Shown piece after piece: positions 1 to 10,320 of a stretch of DNA of 64,000 nt (position 1 is the stretch's first letter; each line of letters begins with the position of its first letter). A program made the position numbers and the translations under genes. Below the pieces are notes generated by a model. It made no database searches, had not been told where the DNA came from, and worked only from the letters and a program-made list of their open reading frames with translations. Source of the DNA: Lysobacteraceae bacterium (GTDB lineage: Bacteria; Pseudomonadota; Gammaproteobacteria; Xanthomonadales; Rhodanobacteraceae); contig JAGWPB010000003.1 of assembly GCA_028870665.1 (NCBI GenBank), positions 1-64,000 of the forward strand. Reading direction: 5' to 3'.

Positions 1-2548
1 CGTCCTGCACGAACAGCACGCGCGCGGCCGAACAGCGCTGGCCGGCGGAGTCGAACGCCGAGGCGATGGCGTCCTTGACCAGCTGCTCGGGCAGCGCCGA
101 GGAATCGGCGATCAGTGCGTTCTGGCCGCCGGTTTCGGCGATCAGTGCGGCGATCGGCGCGTTGCGCGCAGCCAGGCTGCGGTTGATCGCCCACGCCGTC
201 TCGGTTGAGCCGGTGAAGGCGACGCCGGCGACACGCGCATCGCGGGTCAGCGCCGCGCCGACGGTGGGCCCGTCGCCTGGGGTCAGCTGCAGCACCGCCG
301 CCGGCACGCCGGCCTCGTGCAGCAGCAGGGTCATGGCATGCGCGATCAGGGTGGTCTGCTCGGCTGGCTTGGCGATCACCGCATTGCCGGCGGCCAATGC
401 CGCAGCAACCTGCCCGGTGAAGATCGCCAGCGGGAAGTTCCACGGGCTGATGCAGACGAACACGCCGCGACCGTGCAGTTCCAGCGCGTTGCGCTCGCCG
501 GTCGGTCCCGGCAACGGGGTCGGCGCGGCGAACAGGCGGCGCGCCTCGTGGGCGTAATAGCGCAGGAAATCGGCGGCTTCGCGCACCTCGGCGACGGCGG
601 CCCCGAGGGTCTTGCCGGCCTCGCGCACGCACAGGGCGATGAATGCCGCACGACGCGCTTCGAGCAGGTCGGCGGCGTGCTCCAGAATCAGGGCGCGCGA
701 CTCGGCAGGGGTGGCGTCCCAATCCGGTTGTGCCGCCGTTGCCTGAGTCAGCGCGTGTTCGACGGTGGCGGCATCGGCGGCCTGCCAGTGGCCGATCACC
801 CGGCGGCGATCGGCGGGATCGCTGACCGCGACCTCGGGCCCGGTGGAGGACACGCCGGGAACCAGCGGCGCAGCCCGGCGCGGCGCCAGCGCCGCATTGA
901 CGGCGGCGGCCATGGCCCTGAGGTCGTCATCGTTGGCGCTGTTGAAGCCCATGGAATTGATCCGGACGGGAAGGTAGAGGTTGATCGGCAGTGGAATCCG
1001 CGGGTGCGCCTTGTGCGCATGTGCCGCCGCCGTTTCGCAGGGATCGGCGACGAGCTCGCGCACCGGCACGCGCGCATCGACGATGCGGTTGACGAAGCTG
1101 GTGTTGGCGCCGTTCTCCAGCAGCCGGCGCACCAGATACGGCAGCAGGTCCTCATGGCTGCCGACCGGCGCGTAGACCCGGCAGGGCACATCGAGCCGGT
1201 CCGCGCCGATGATCTCGGCGTAGAGATCCGCGCCCATGCCATGCAGGCGCTGGAACTCGAACGGCCGGCCGCCGGCGTGATGGTGGATCGCGGCGATGGT
1301 GTGCGCGTTGTGGGTGGCGAAGGCCGGGTAGATCAGCGCGCTGCCGGCGTCCAGCAGGCGCCGCGCGCAGGCGAGGTAGGCGACATCGGTGTTGACCTTG
1401 CGCGTGTAGACCGGATAGCCGGCCAGGCCCTGCTCCTGCGCGCGCTTGATCTCGGCGTCCCAGTAGGCGCCCTTGACCAGGCGCACGCACCAGCGGCGCC
1501 CGGCGCGTCGGGCGCTGTCGGCCAGCCAGTCAATCACGAATGGCGCGCGCTTCAGGTAAGCCTGCACGGCGAGGCCGAAGCCGTTCCATCCCGCGAGTGA
1601 AGGATGGGCGAAGACCTCGCCGATGATCTCCAGCGACAGCTCCAGCCGGTCGGCCTCTTCGGCATCGACGGTCATGCCGATGCCTTGCGCCTTGGCCTGC
1701 TGCGCCAGTTCCAGCAGCATGGCGGTCAGCTCGGCGCGGGCGCGGGCGCGCTGGCCGACCTCGTAGCGCGGATGCAGCGCCGACAGCTTGACCGAGATCG
1801 ACGGCGCGTCGAGCACGTCGGCCCACGGACCGCGCCGGCCCAGCGCCAGGATCGCGTCCCGGTATGCCTGCAGATAGCGCGCGGCATCGGGCGCGGTCAG
1901 CGCGGCCTCGCCGAGCATGTCGTAGGAATAGCGGTAGGCGCGGTGCTCCTTGCCGGCGGCGCGGTCGAGGGCCTCGTCGATCGTGCGGCCCATCACGAAC
2001 TGATGGCCCATGATGCGCATCGCCTGGCGCACCGCCAGTCGCACCAGCGGATCGCCGGCCCGCGCGGTCAGACGCTTGAGGGCGCTGGTGAAATCGCGCT
2101 CGGTCTCCGCGCCCAGACGCACCAGACGCCCGGTCAGCATCAGGCCCCAGGTGGAGGCGTTGACGAACAGCGAGTCGCTCTTGCCGAGGTGCTTTTCCCA
2201 GTCGGCCTCGCCCAGCTTGTCCTGGATCAGGCGGTCGGCGGTACCGGAATCGGGAATGCGCAGCAGCGCTTCCGCCACGCACATCAGCAGCACGCCTTCC
2301 TCGCTGGACAGGTCGTACTGGCGCATGAAGGATTCGACCGCGGTCTGCTCGCCGGCGCGGGCACGCACGCTCTCGACCAGGGCGGCGGCGTGGTCGAGAA
2401 CCGTCGCGCGCGCTTCCGGATCAAGGCGCGCGGACTGCAGCAGTGCGCCGACCGCGGCATCCTCGTCGCGCAACCAGGCGCCGGTGATCGCGCTGCGCAG
2501 CGGATCGCCGGGGGCGGGCAGTTCGGGGCTGAGCAGGTCGGCGGTCAC
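1..2548 (-). CDS. putA: Bifunctional proline dehydrogenase / L-glutamate gamma-semialdehyde dehydrogenase PutA (C-terminus runs off the left edge)
   Basis: Reverse-strand translation from GTG at 2548 (VTADLLSPELPAPGDPLRSAITGAW...) shows PutA-type PRODH segments and ALDH segments (SPWNFPLAIFTGQVAAALAAGNAVIAKPAEQT; GQRCSAARVLFVQ). Not in the ORF track because it is open at the edge. Confidence 0.93.
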   Translation of the reverse strand, partial: MTADLLSPELPAPGDPLRSAITGAWLRDEDAAVGALLQSARLDPEARATVLDHAAALVESVRARAGEQTAVESFMRQYDLSSEEGVLLMCVAEALLRIPDSGTADRLIQDKLGEADWEKHLGKSDSLFVNASTWGLMLTGRLVRLGAETERDFTSALKRLTARAGDPLVRLAVRQAMRIMGHQFVMGRTIDEALDRAAGKEHRAYRYSYDMLGEAALTAPDAARYLQAYRDAILALGRRGPWADVLDAPSISVKLSALHPRYEVGQRARARAELTAMLLELAQQAKAQGIGMTVDAEEADRLELSLEIIGEVFAHPSLAGWNGFGLAVQAYLKRAPFVIDWLADSARRAGRRWCVRLVKGAYWDAEIKRAQEQGLAGYPVYTRKVNTDVAYLACARRLLDAGSALIYPAFATHNAHTIAAIHHHAGGRPFEFQRLHGMGADLYAEIIGADRLDVPCRVYAPVGSHEDLLPYLVRRLLENGANTSFVNRIVDARVPVRELVADPCETAAAHAHKAHPRIPLPINLYLPVRINSMGFNSANDDDLRAMAAAVNAALAPRRAAPLVPGVSSTGPEVAVSDPADRRRVIGHWQAADAATVEHALTQATAAQPDWDATPAESRALILEHAADLLEARRAAFIALCVREAGKTLGAAVAEVREAADFLRYYAHEARRLFAAPTPLPGPTGERNALELHGRGVFVCISPWNFPLAIFTGQVAAALAAGNAVIAKPAEQTTLIAHAMTLLLHEAGVPAAVLQLTPGDGPTVGAALTRDARVAGVAFTGSTETAWAINRSLAARNAPIAALIAETGGQNALIADSSALPEQLVKDAIASAFDSAGQRCSAARVLFVQD

Positions 2549-2770
2549 GGGTTCGGTCTTCGTCGAGCGCCGCGGGCGCGCGCAGCCGCACATTCTAGAG
2601 GCGTGATCCGCCGCGCACCACGCCGGACCTCGCGGCCTGTGGCAGGTTGTCGCAGAGACGGCCGCGCCGCGTGCAACTTGATCGCCGTCATGGCAAGTAT
2701 CTCGACGCATTTCTTGCTGCACACGCGTGACGGGCAGTATTCTTGCCGGGCTGAAGGGATACGAAATCGC

Positions 2771-3280
2771 GTGATTGCCGTCGAGTCTCCCGCACTGCCG
2801 AGTCAGCCGCTGGTGTTCTGGGTCCGGCCCAACCGGTCACTGAGCCGGCGCGGCATGGTGACGCTGTGGGGCGTGTTGGCGGGGTCGTCGATGCTGGTGG
2901 CGCTGGTCAGCGGCATGGTAGGCAATGCTTACGCGGCGCTGTTCGCGCTGGCCGAGTCGGGTGCGTTGGCGCTGGCGCTGGCGACGGTCTGGAAGGCCGG
3001 CGCGCGTGCCGAGCGCATCCGCTGCGGCGAGGATGCACTGGAGGTGCACGCGTTCCCCTCCGGCCAGCAGCGGGCCTGCTTCCAGCCCTACTGGGTGCGG
3101 TTGGGGTGGAGGCCCGGCAACGGACATCGCCGGCTGGTACTGGCTTCGCATGGACGCGAGATCGAAATCGGTGCGTTTCTCGGCGACGAGGAGCGCGAGC
3201 AGCTGCAGCAACGGCTTGAGCTTCTGCTGGCACGGGCGCATCAGCCCGCGCGGCGCGAACACGAACCTTCGGGGAACTGA
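2771..3280 (+). CDS. DUF2244-like integral membrane protein
   Basis: Two adjacent TM segments followed by a short domain; lies immediately upstream of coxB as DUF2244 genes often do. GTG start inferred. Confidence 0.6.
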   Translation: MIAVESPALPSQPLVFWVRPNRSLSRRGMVTLWGVLAGSSMLVALVSGMVGNAYAALFALAESGALALALATVWKAGARAERIRCGEDALEVHAFPSGQQRACFQPYWVRLGWRPGNGHRRLVLASHGREIEIGAFLGDEEREQLQQRLELLLARAHQPARREHEPSGN

Positions 3281-3282
3281 CG

Positions 3283-4215
3283 ATGAGGCGAGGCAGCATG
3301 AGTTGGACGGCACGGATCGGCGCCGCACTGGCACTGGCAGCGGGCAGCGCGGCGGCGGCCGGCGCGACGGCCGCGGTCGGCCACCCGGTGCCGTGGCAGC
3401 TGAACATGACCGAGGGCGCCTCGCCGCTCTCGCACCAGGTCTACGACCTGCACATGTATGCCTTCTGGGTCTGCGTCGGCATCGGCATCGTGGTGTTCGG
3501 CGCGATGATTGTCGCGATGATGCGCTTTCGCAAATCCCGGGGCGCGGTCGCCGAAACCTGGACCCACAACACCAGGCTCGAGGTGATCTGGACGGTGGTC
3601 CCGGTGCTGATCCTGATCGCGCTGGCGCTGCCGGCGACGCGCATCCTGATCAATGAAAGCAACACCGGCGATGCCGGATTGACCGTCAAGGTCACCGGCT
3701 TCCAGTGGAAGTGGCGTTACGACTACGTCGATTACCAGGGGCGCCCGGTCAGCCGCGTCGGCTTCATCTCCAAGCTGGCGTTCAACAGCGATGAAGCGCG
3801 CCAGCTCGATTCCGGCATCAATCCCCGGTCACTGAAGTCGAAGACCGGCTATGACGACTATCTGCTCAACGTGAATCATGCGCTGGTGGTACCGACCCAC
3901 ACCAAGATCCGCTTCGTGATCACGGCCGACGATGTCATTCACGGCTGGTGGGTGCCGGCGCTGGGTTGGCAGGCCGACGCGGTGCCGGGCCTGATCCATG
4001 ACATGTGGGGCGAGATCGACACGCCCGGCACCTATCGCGGCCAGTGCGCGCAACTGTGCGGCCAGGATCACGCCTACATGCCGATCGTGATCAAGGCGGT
4101 GTCGCCGGCCGCGTTCCAGGGCTGGCTGGCGGCGCAGGAATCGCGCGCCCGGCTCGACACCATCGCGCGCACCGTGCAGGTCACACCCGTTCCCGCCCCG
4201 GCCCCCCAGGGCTGA
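3283..4215 (+). CDS. coxB: Cytochrome c oxidase subunit II
   Basis: Signal/TM hairpin and CuA-site region (HGWWVPALGWQADAVPG...GQCAQLCGQDHAYMPIVI). Confidence 0.96.
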   Translation: MRRGSMSWTARIGAALALAAGSAAAAGATAAVGHPVPWQLNMTEGASPLSHQVYDLHMYAFWVCVGIGIVVFGAMIVAMMRFRKSRGAVAETWTHNTRLEVIWTVVPVLILIALALPATRILINESNTGDAGLTVKVTGFQWKWRYDYVDYQGRPVSRVGFISKLAFNSDEARQLDSGINPRSLKSKTGYDDYLLNVNHALVVPTHTKIRFVITADDVIHGWWVPALGWQADAVPGLIHDMWGEIDTPGTYRGQCAQLCGQDHAYMPIVIKAVSPAAFQGWLAAQESRARLDTIARTVQVTPVPAPAPQG

Positions 4216-4241
4216 CCGAGTTCACCGAGAGGCAGCAAGAC

Positions 4242-5852
4242 ATGGCGACCCACGCAGGCACCCACGACGACCACGACGCCAAGCCCGGCTTTGCGCAGCG
4301 CTGGCTGTTCGCGACCAATCACAAGGACATCGGCACGATGTACCTGGTGTTCTCGCTGATCATGTTTTTCATCGGCGGGTCGATGGCGATGATCATCCGC
4401 GCCGAGCTCTTCGAGCCCGGCCTGCAGCTGGTGCAGCCGTATTTCTTCAATGAAATGACGACGATGCATGCGCTGATCATGATCTTCGGCGCGGTGATGC
4501 CGGCGTTCGTCGGCCTGGCCAACTGGATGGTTCCGCTGATGGTCGGCGCGCCGGACATGGCGCTGCCGCGCATGAACAACTGGTCGTTCTGGATCCTGCC
4601 GTTCGCCTTCGTGCTGCTGCTGTCCACCTTGTTCATGCCCGGCGGCGCGCCCGCCGCGGGCTGGGTGATGTATCCGCCCCTGGTCCTGCAGGGGGGCGAC
4701 TCGATCGCCTTCATGATCTTCGCCATCCACCTGATGGGCATCAGCTCGATCATGGGCGCGATCAACATCATCGCCACCATCCTCAATCTGCGCGCGCCGG
4801 GGATGGACCTGCTGAAGATGCCGCTGTTCGTGTGGACCTGGCTGATCACCGCGTTCCTGCTGATCGCGGTGATGCCGGTGCTGGCCGGCGCGGTCACCAT
4901 GCTGCTCACCGACAAGTTTTTCGGCACCAGCTTCTTCAACGCCGCCGGCGGCGGCGATCCGCTGCTCTACCAGCACATCTTCTGGTTCTTCGGTCACCCC
5001 GAGGTCTACATCATGATCCTGCCCGCGTTCGGGATCATCTCGGAGATCATTCCCACGTTCTCGCGCAAGCCGCTGTTCGGCTACAAGCCGATGGTCTACG
5101 CCACCGCATCGATCGCGTTCCTGTCGTTTACCGTCTGGGCGCATCACATGTTCACCGTCGGCCTGCCGCTGGGCGGGCTGCTGTTTTTCATGTACGCGAC
5201 GATGCTGATCTCGGTGCCCACCGGCGTGAAGGTGTTCAACTGGGTCACCACGATGTGGAAGGGCTCGCTGACCTTCGAGACGCCGATGCTGTTCGCGGTG
5301 GCGTTCGTGATCCTGTTCACCATCGGCGGCTTCTCCGGCGTGATGCTGGCGCTGGTGCCGGCCGATTTCCAGTATCACAACACCTATTTCGTGGTGGCGC
5401 ATTTCCATTACGTGCTGGTGTCCGGCGCGGTATTCGGGATCATGGCGGGCACCTATTACTGGATTCCGAAATGGACCGGTCACATGTACAGCGAGCGCTG
5501 GGGCAAGATCCATTTCTGGAACAGCGTGATCGCGGTCAATGTGCTGTTCTTCCCGCAGCATTTCCTCGGCCTGGCCGGCATGCCGCGACGCATCCCCGAC
5601 TACAACGTCGCCTTCGCCGACTGGAACATGGTCAGCTCGATCGGCGGTTTCTGGTTCGGCCTGTCCCAGCTGATTTTCGTCGGCAACATCATCTACACCG
5701 TGTACTTCGCCCGGCAGAAGGCCAGCGCGCGCGTGTGGGAGGGTGCCCGCGGACTCGAATGGACGGTGCCGTCACCGGCGCCGCACCACACCTTCGAAGT
5801 GCCGCCGGTGATCCTGCCGGGCATGCTCGCGCATGATGACGTCAGCCACTGA
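4242..5852 (+). CDS. coxA: Cytochrome c oxidase subunit I
   Basis: WLFATNHKDIGTMYL, FWFFGHPEVYIMILPAFG, HHMFTVGLP, HFHYVLVSGAVFGIMAG. ATG at 4242. Confidence 0.97.
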   Translation: MATHAGTHDDHDAKPGFAQRWLFATNHKDIGTMYLVFSLIMFFIGGSMAMIIRAELFEPGLQLVQPYFFNEMTTMHALIMIFGAVMPAFVGLANWMVPLMVGAPDMALPRMNNWSFWILPFAFVLLLSTLFMPGGAPAAGWVMYPPLVLQGGDSIAFMIFAIHLMGISSIMGAINIIATILNLRAPGMDLLKMPLFVWTWLITAFLLIAVMPVLAGAVTMLLTDKFFGTSFFNAAGGGDPLLYQHIFWFFGHPEVYIMILPAFGIISEIIPTFSRKPLFGYKPMVYATASIAFLSFTVWAHHMFTVGLPLGGLLFFMYATMLISVPTGVKVFNWVTTMWKGSLTFETPMLFAVAFVILFTIGGFSGVMLALVPADFQYHNTYFVVAHFHYVLVSGAVFGIMAGTYYWIPKWTGHMYSERWGKIHFWNSVIAVNVLFFPQHFLGLAGMPRRIPDYNVAFADWNMVSSIGGFWFGLSQLIFVGNIIYTVYFARQKASARVWEGARGLEWTVPSPAPHHTFEVPPVILPGMLAHDDVSH

Positions 5853-5899
5853 CGGAGCGTCGCGCCGGGTCTCGTGACCCGGCGCCCGATCCCCGACCG

Positions 5900-6040
5900 A
5901 TGACTCCCGATACTCCCCGCAAGCCGGATGCCGACACCGACGCGCGCCATCGTGCCGCGCGCCGCACCGCTCTGATCTTTGGCGCGGTGGCGCTGGCGTT
6001 CTACGTTGCATTCATGCTGCGCATGACGGTATGGAAGTAA
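5900..6040 (+). CDS. Small single-TM cytochrome oxidase-associated protein (46 aa)
   Basis: [46 protein letters not shown]; lies between coxA and cox11 and overlaps the cox11 start. Confidence 0.6.
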   Translation: MTPDTPRKPDADTDARHRAARRTALIFGAVALAFYVAFMLRMTVWK

Positions 6041-6606
6041 AGCCGTCCATTGCTCGCGGCAGTACGCGGCGCGTGCTGATCCCGGCCCTGACGGTCTGCG
6101 CCGGCATGTTCCTGTTCGGATTCGCGCTGGTACCGCTGTACCGCCTGGTTTGCACGCACGTGCTCGGCATCAGGGTGGATGACGCTCCGAGCGCGGCCGC
6201 GGTTTCGGCCGTGGATCGCGCGCGCACGGTGACGGTGCAGCTGATGGGCCATGTCCACAGCGACCTGCGGTGGCAGTTCGCGCCGGAGCAGTCGCAACTG
6301 CGGGTGCATCCGGGTGCGCTGACCGTGGCCTGGTTCAGCGCCAGCAATGGCACCGCACAAGCGCTGACCGGCCATGCCGTGCCCAGCATCGCGCCCAGCC
6401 AGGCGGCGCTGTACTTCAACAAGGTCGAGTGCTTCTGCTTCACCGACCAGACCCTCAAGGCCGGCGAGAGCCGGCGCATGCCGGTGCGTTTTGCGGTCGA
6501 CCCGCAGCTGCCGCGCTCCATCTCCACGATCACCTTGGCTTACACTTTCTACGAGAACCCGCTTGCCGCGGGCACCGCGACGGTCGCGGCGGCTCCGGCG
6601 GGCTGA
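6031..6606 (+). CDS. ctaG: Cytochrome c oxidase assembly protein CtaG/Cox11
   Basis: N-terminal [33 protein letters not shown] is a Cox11 signature. Confidence 0.94.
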   Translation: MEVKPSIARGSTRRVLIPALTVCAGMFLFGFALVPLYRLVCTHVLGIRVDDAPSAAAVSAVDRARTVTVQLMGHVHSDLRWQFAPEQSQLRVHPGALTVAWFSASNGTAQALTGHAVPSIAPSQAALYFNKVECFCFTDQTLKAGESRRMPVRFAVDPQLPRSISTITLAYTFYENPLAAGTATVAAAPAG

Positions 6607-6617
6607 ACGATACGGGG

Positions 6618-7496
6618 ATGATGACCATGACACAGCAGCAGGGCGCCTATTACATACCGCACGGCAGCAAGTGGCCGATCGTCGGCGCGGTCGGCTTGTT
6701 CGCCTTCATGTGGGGCGCGGCGCACTGGGTCAACGGCTACGAGACGGAGGGGCACATCTCGTTCGCGATCGGCGTGGCGGTCATCCTGATCATGCTGTTC
6801 GGCTGGTTCGGCACCGTGATCCGCGAGTCCAACAGCGGCACCTACAACAAGCAGGTGGATCTGTCGTTCCGCATGGGCATGATGTGGTTCATCTTCTCCG
6901 AGGTGATGTTCTTCGCCGCGTTCTTCGGCGCGCTGTTCTACACCCGCGGACTGTCGGTGCCCTGGCTGGGTGGCGAGGGCCACGGCGCGATCACCAACTA
7001 CTACCTGTGGCGCGGCTACACGTCCGCCTGGCCGACCAACGGCCCGCTCGACATCGGCGGAGCCTTCCATACCATTCCGGCCTGGGGCGTGCCGCTGCTC
7101 AATACGCTGATCCTGCTGTCGTCGGGCGTCACCATCACCGTCGCCCACCATGCGCTGAAGGCCGGCTATCGCAAGCAGCTGCTGGCGTTCCTGGGGTTCA
7201 CCATCCTGCTCGGCATGGCCTTCCTGTGGTTCCAGGCGCACGAGTACATCGAGGCCTACACCCACCTCAACCTGACCCTGCACAGCGGCATCTACGGCTC
7301 GACCTTTTTCATGCTGACCGGATTCCACGGCCTGCACGTCACGCTGGGCACGATCATGCTGATCGTGATCTGGCTGCGCTGTGCCAAGGGCGACTTCTCC
7401 AAGGACAGCCATTTCGGCTTCGAAGCGGTGGCCTGGTACTGGCACTTCGTGGACATCGTCTGGGTGATGCTGTTCCTGTTCGTGTACGTGCTCTGA
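6618..7496 (+). CDS. coxC: Cytochrome c oxidase subunit III
   Basis: Multi-TM; RMGMMWFIFSEVMFFAAFFGALFY, WYWHFVDIVWVMLFLFVYVL. Confidence 0.95.
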   Translation: MMTMTQQQGAYYIPHGSKWPIVGAVGLFAFMWGAAHWVNGYETEGHISFAIGVAVILIMLFGWFGTVIRESNSGTYNKQVDLSFRMGMMWFIFSEVMFFAAFFGALFYTRGLSVPWLGGEGHGAITNYYLWRGYTSAWPTNGPLDIGGAFHTIPAWGVPLLNTLILLSSGVTITVAHHALKAGYRKQLLAFLGFTILLGMAFLWFQAHEYIEAYTHLNLTLHSGIYGSTFFMLTGFHGLHVTLGTIMLIVIWLRCAKGDFSKDSHFGFEAVAWYWHFVDIVWVMLFLFVYVL

Positions 7497-7528
7497 GCGT
7501 GACCGCGCCGCGGGCGCGCGCGTAGCGC

Positions 7529-7557
7529 ATCGGAGCCGGCACGCGGCCGGCTCCGAT
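7529..7557. terminator. Perfect 12-bp stem-loop between convergent coxC and the DUF2909-like gene
   Basis: ATCGGAGCCGGC-acgcg-GCCGGCTCCGAT; no U tract. Confidence 0.45.
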
Positions 7558-7610
7558 GGCATTTGCAGCGGTGAAGGAAACTGGCGATCCGCCGCGCGGC
7601 GGATCCGGCG

Positions 7611-7826
7611 TCAGCCGCCGACGTTGTGCGGATGCAGCAGGCCGGTGGCGATGCCGATGATCACCAGTGCGATCAGCAGCAGCGAGAAGCCGATGCGGCG
7701 GGTCAGCGCCCACACCGTGCGGCTGCTCCCGCCGCGATCGGTCATCATGAAAAACAGCGCCTGGCCGAGGCTGAACAGCGCCGCCAGCAGCACAACGATC
7801 AACAGGGCTTTGAAGAGAGTGGCCAT
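7611..7826 (-). CDS. Twin-TM small protein, DUF2909-like
   Basis: MATLFKALLIVVLLAALFSLGQALFFMMTDRGGSSRTVWALTRRIGFSLLLIALVIIGIATGLLHPHNVGG; coxC-SURF1 context. Confidence 0.7.
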   Translation of the reverse strand: MATLFKALLIVVLLAALFSLGQALFFMMTDRGGSSRTVWALTRRIGFSLLLIALVIIGIATGLLHPHNVGG

Positions 7827-7889
7827 GAGCCTGCGCATTCGGTCCGGAACCGCTTCGAGTATAAGCCGCGACGAGGTGGTGCCGCGGTG

Positions 7890-8618
7890 ATGCGCCTGCG
7901 GCGGCCGTCGTGGTTTGCGGTGCTGTTGACGCTGGCCGGCGTGGTGCTGTTCGTGCGCCTGGGCGTCTGGCAGCTGCATCGCGCCGCCTACAAGGAGCAG
8001 CTGCTGGCGGCCTTCAGCCACGCCAGCAGCGCGCCGCTGCTGCCGTTCGCCGGGGTCGTCGGGCGGGTGCCGCACGACCACTACCGGCATGTGCAGGTGA
8101 ACGGCAGCTTCGTGCCGGGGCGCAGTTACGTGCTCGATGATCAGGCGCTGCACGGCGTCGACGGCGTCGACGTCTTCCTGCCGTTCAGGCCGGCGGGTCG
8201 CGACCGCGTGCTGCTGGTCAACATGGGCTTTCTGCCGCGCCAAGGCCCGCAGCAACGCATTCCGGGCCTGCCGCCGGTCCCGGCCGGCCCGCAGCACCTG
8301 ACCGGCCTGTACGCGCCGCCGCCGCTGCCGGGCTTCAAGATGGGCGGCAACCAGCTCGCGCGGCAAGGCCGCTGGCCCAAGCTGACGACCTACCTCGATC
8401 TGCACCAGGTGGCTGACGACCTCGGAACCGGAGTGGATCCGGGCGTGCTGCTCAGCGACCCCGACCCGGCGCAGATCTATCTGCGCGAGTGGACCCCCAC
8501 CTTCATGCCGCCGGCGCGCCACCAGGCCTATGCCTTCCAGTGGTTCTCGTTCGCGGCCGCGACGTTGGTGATTTTTTTCGTGATGCATCGCAAAGGCGAC
8601 GACTCGAATGCAGCCTGA
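7890..8618 (+). CDS. SURF1 family protein
   Basis: Terminal TM helices, LGVWQLHRAAYKEQ, C-terminal HQAYAFQWFSFA. Confidence 0.88.
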   Translation: MRLRRPSWFAVLLTLAGVVLFVRLGVWQLHRAAYKEQLLAAFSHASSAPLLPFAGVVGRVPHDHYRHVQVNGSFVPGRSYVLDDQALHGVDGVDVFLPFRPAGRDRVLLVNMGFLPRQGPQQRIPGLPPVPAGPQHLTGLYAPPPLPGFKMGGNQLARQGRWPKLTTYLDLHQVADDLGTGVDPGVLLSDPDPAQIYLREWTPTFMPPARHQAYAFQWFSFAAATLVIFFVMHRKGDDSNAA

Positions 8619-9174
8619 CAACGCGACTCCCGCCCGCGGACGACGTCAGCTGCTGCTGGTGGTGATGGCCTTCGTGGCGCCGATGCTGATCGCGGTGGCG
8701 CTGGGCGCGCTGGGCTGGCTGCCGGGCACGCGCAGCTACGGCCGGCCGGTCGATCCGCAGCTGACGCTGACGGGCACGAATGCGCCGGTCACGCTGGCGA
8801 ACGGGTCGGTTTACGCCTGGAAGGCGTCCACGCCGCTGTGGACGCTGGTGGCGCTGCCGGGGCCGGATTGCGTCGATCGCTGCGTCGGCCAGCTCGATCT
8901 GCTGCACCGTGCGCAGATCGGCCTCAACGGCAACCAGTCGAAACTGCGCCTGTTGTATCTCGGTGTGCCGCCCGCCGCCGCGGATGCGGCACCGGTGATC
9001 CGCGCCTGGCAGATCGGCCGCGATGATCGCGACGCGCTGGCGCGGTTCCGCCCCGCCGCGCCCGACAGCCTGGCCGTGCTGCTGGTGCAGCCCGGCGGGG
9101 TGGTGCTGACCTGGTATCCGGCGGGCTTCGATCCGCACGGACTCAACAAGGACCTGCAGAAGGCGTTCCGCTGA
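8608..9174 (+). CDS. Membrane-anchored protein with SCO-like CxxxC motif, cytochrome oxidase locus
   Basis: One TM, then a soluble domain with PDCVDRC; between surf1 and ctaA with overlapping junctions. Confidence 0.6.
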   Translation: MQPDNATPARGRRQLLLVVMAFVAPMLIAVALGALGWLPGTRSYGRPVDPQLTLTGTNAPVTLANGSVYAWKASTPLWTLVALPGPDCVDRCVGQLDLLHRAQIGLNGNQSKLRLLYLGVPPAAADAAPVIRAWQIGRDDRDALARFRPAAPDSLAVLLVQPGGVVLTWYPAGFDPHGLNKDLQKAFR

Positions 9175-10313
9175 TGTCGCGCTCGATCGCTCCCGCCGCC
9201 CGTCTGGCCTGGTTCGCCGCCGCCTTCGCGCTCGGCGTGATCGTGTTCGGCGCCTTCGTGCGCCTGTCCAATGCCGGCCTGTCGTGTCCGGACTGGCCGA
9301 CCTGCTATGGCCGCATCGCCTGGCCTGATCACCATGCCGCGATCGCCGCCGCCAACGCGGCCTTTCCGGATCGTCCGGTCGAGGTACACAAGGCCTGGCG
9401 CGAACAGTTCCATCGCATGCTGGCGTCCGGCCTCGGCACCCTGGTGCTGGCGCTGGCGCTGAGCGCGGTCTGGCGGCGCCCGCGGGCGCGGCTGGCGGTG
9501 ATCGTCGCGGCGCTGGCCGCCGCCGCCGGCGTGCTGCTGTACGTCAACGGCGAGCGCGTGTTTTCCAGCCTGCTGTCGGTAATCGCGATCGGCCTGCCGC
9601 TGATCACCGCGCTGCGGCTGCCGCGCGCACCGGCATGGCGGGTGGCGGTGCTGGCCTTCGCGGTGGTGGTGTTCCAGGCCATGCTCGGGATGTGGACGGT
9701 GACGCTGCTGCTGAAGCCGGCCGTGGTGATGGCCCACCTGTTGGGCGGCTTGACCCTGTTTGCGCTGCTGTCGTACGTGGCATTGAAGCTGTCCGGCGTC
9801 GGCGGCGACGATCCGCGCCGGGCCGAGCTCAAGCCGTGGGCGATCCTGGCGCTGGTGCTGCTGGCCGCGCAGATCGCGCTGGGCGGCTGGACCAGCTCCA
9901 ACTACGCTGCGCTCGCCTGCGGCGCGGATTTCCCGCAATGCCAGGGCGCCTGGTGGCCGACGATGGATTTCCACCAGGGCTTCGTGCTCTGGCGCGACAT
10001 CGGCGTCAATTACGAGGGCGGCGTGCTCGACGCGGCCGCGCGCGCGGCGATCCAGGTGGCGCACCGGATCGGCGCGCTGGTGGTGTCGCTGTACCTGCTG
10101 TGGCTGGCCTGGCGCATGCGTCGCGACGGTTTCGGCGGTCACGCCGCGCTGCTGCTGCTGGCATTGGCAACGCAGGTCGCGCTCGGTATCGGCAACGTGA
10201 TGCTGGGCCTGCCGCTGCCGGTGGCGACCGCTCACAACGCCGTCGCCGCGCTGCTGCTGTTCACCCTGGTGGCGCTGCTGGCGCGCACCCAGCGCGTGGC
10301 GACCGCGCCGTGA
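9174..10313 (+). CDS. ctaA: Heme A synthase CtaA/Cox15
   Basis: Multi-[43 protein letters not shown]. Confidence 0.93.
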   Translation: MSRSIAPAARLAWFAAAFALGVIVFGAFVRLSNAGLSCPDWPTCYGRIAWPDHHAAIAAANAAFPDRPVEVHKAWREQFHRMLASGLGTLVLALALSAVWRRPRARLAVIVAALAAAAGVLLYVNGERVFSSLLSVIAIGLPLITALRLPRAPAWRVAVLAFAVVVFQAMLGMWTVTLLLKPAVVMAHLLGGLTLFALLSYVALKLSGVGGDDPRRAELKPWAILALVLLAAQIALGGWTSSNYAALACGADFPQCQGAWWPTMDFHQGFVLWRDIGVNYEGGVLDAAARAAIQVAHRIGALVVSLYLLWLAWRMRRDGFGGHAALLLLALATQVALGIGNVMLGLPLPVATAHNAVAALLLFTLVALLARTQRVATAP

Positions 10314-10320
10314 GCGCGCC

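Noticed and set aside
317-1600. Long + strand ORF (427 aa) and many similar long ORFs opposite real genes
   Set aside because: Antisense to putA with Arg/Gly/Ala-rich composition typical of GC-rich antisense frames; same reasoning for 4074-5561, 8811-10664, 22698-25319 and 26934-29717.
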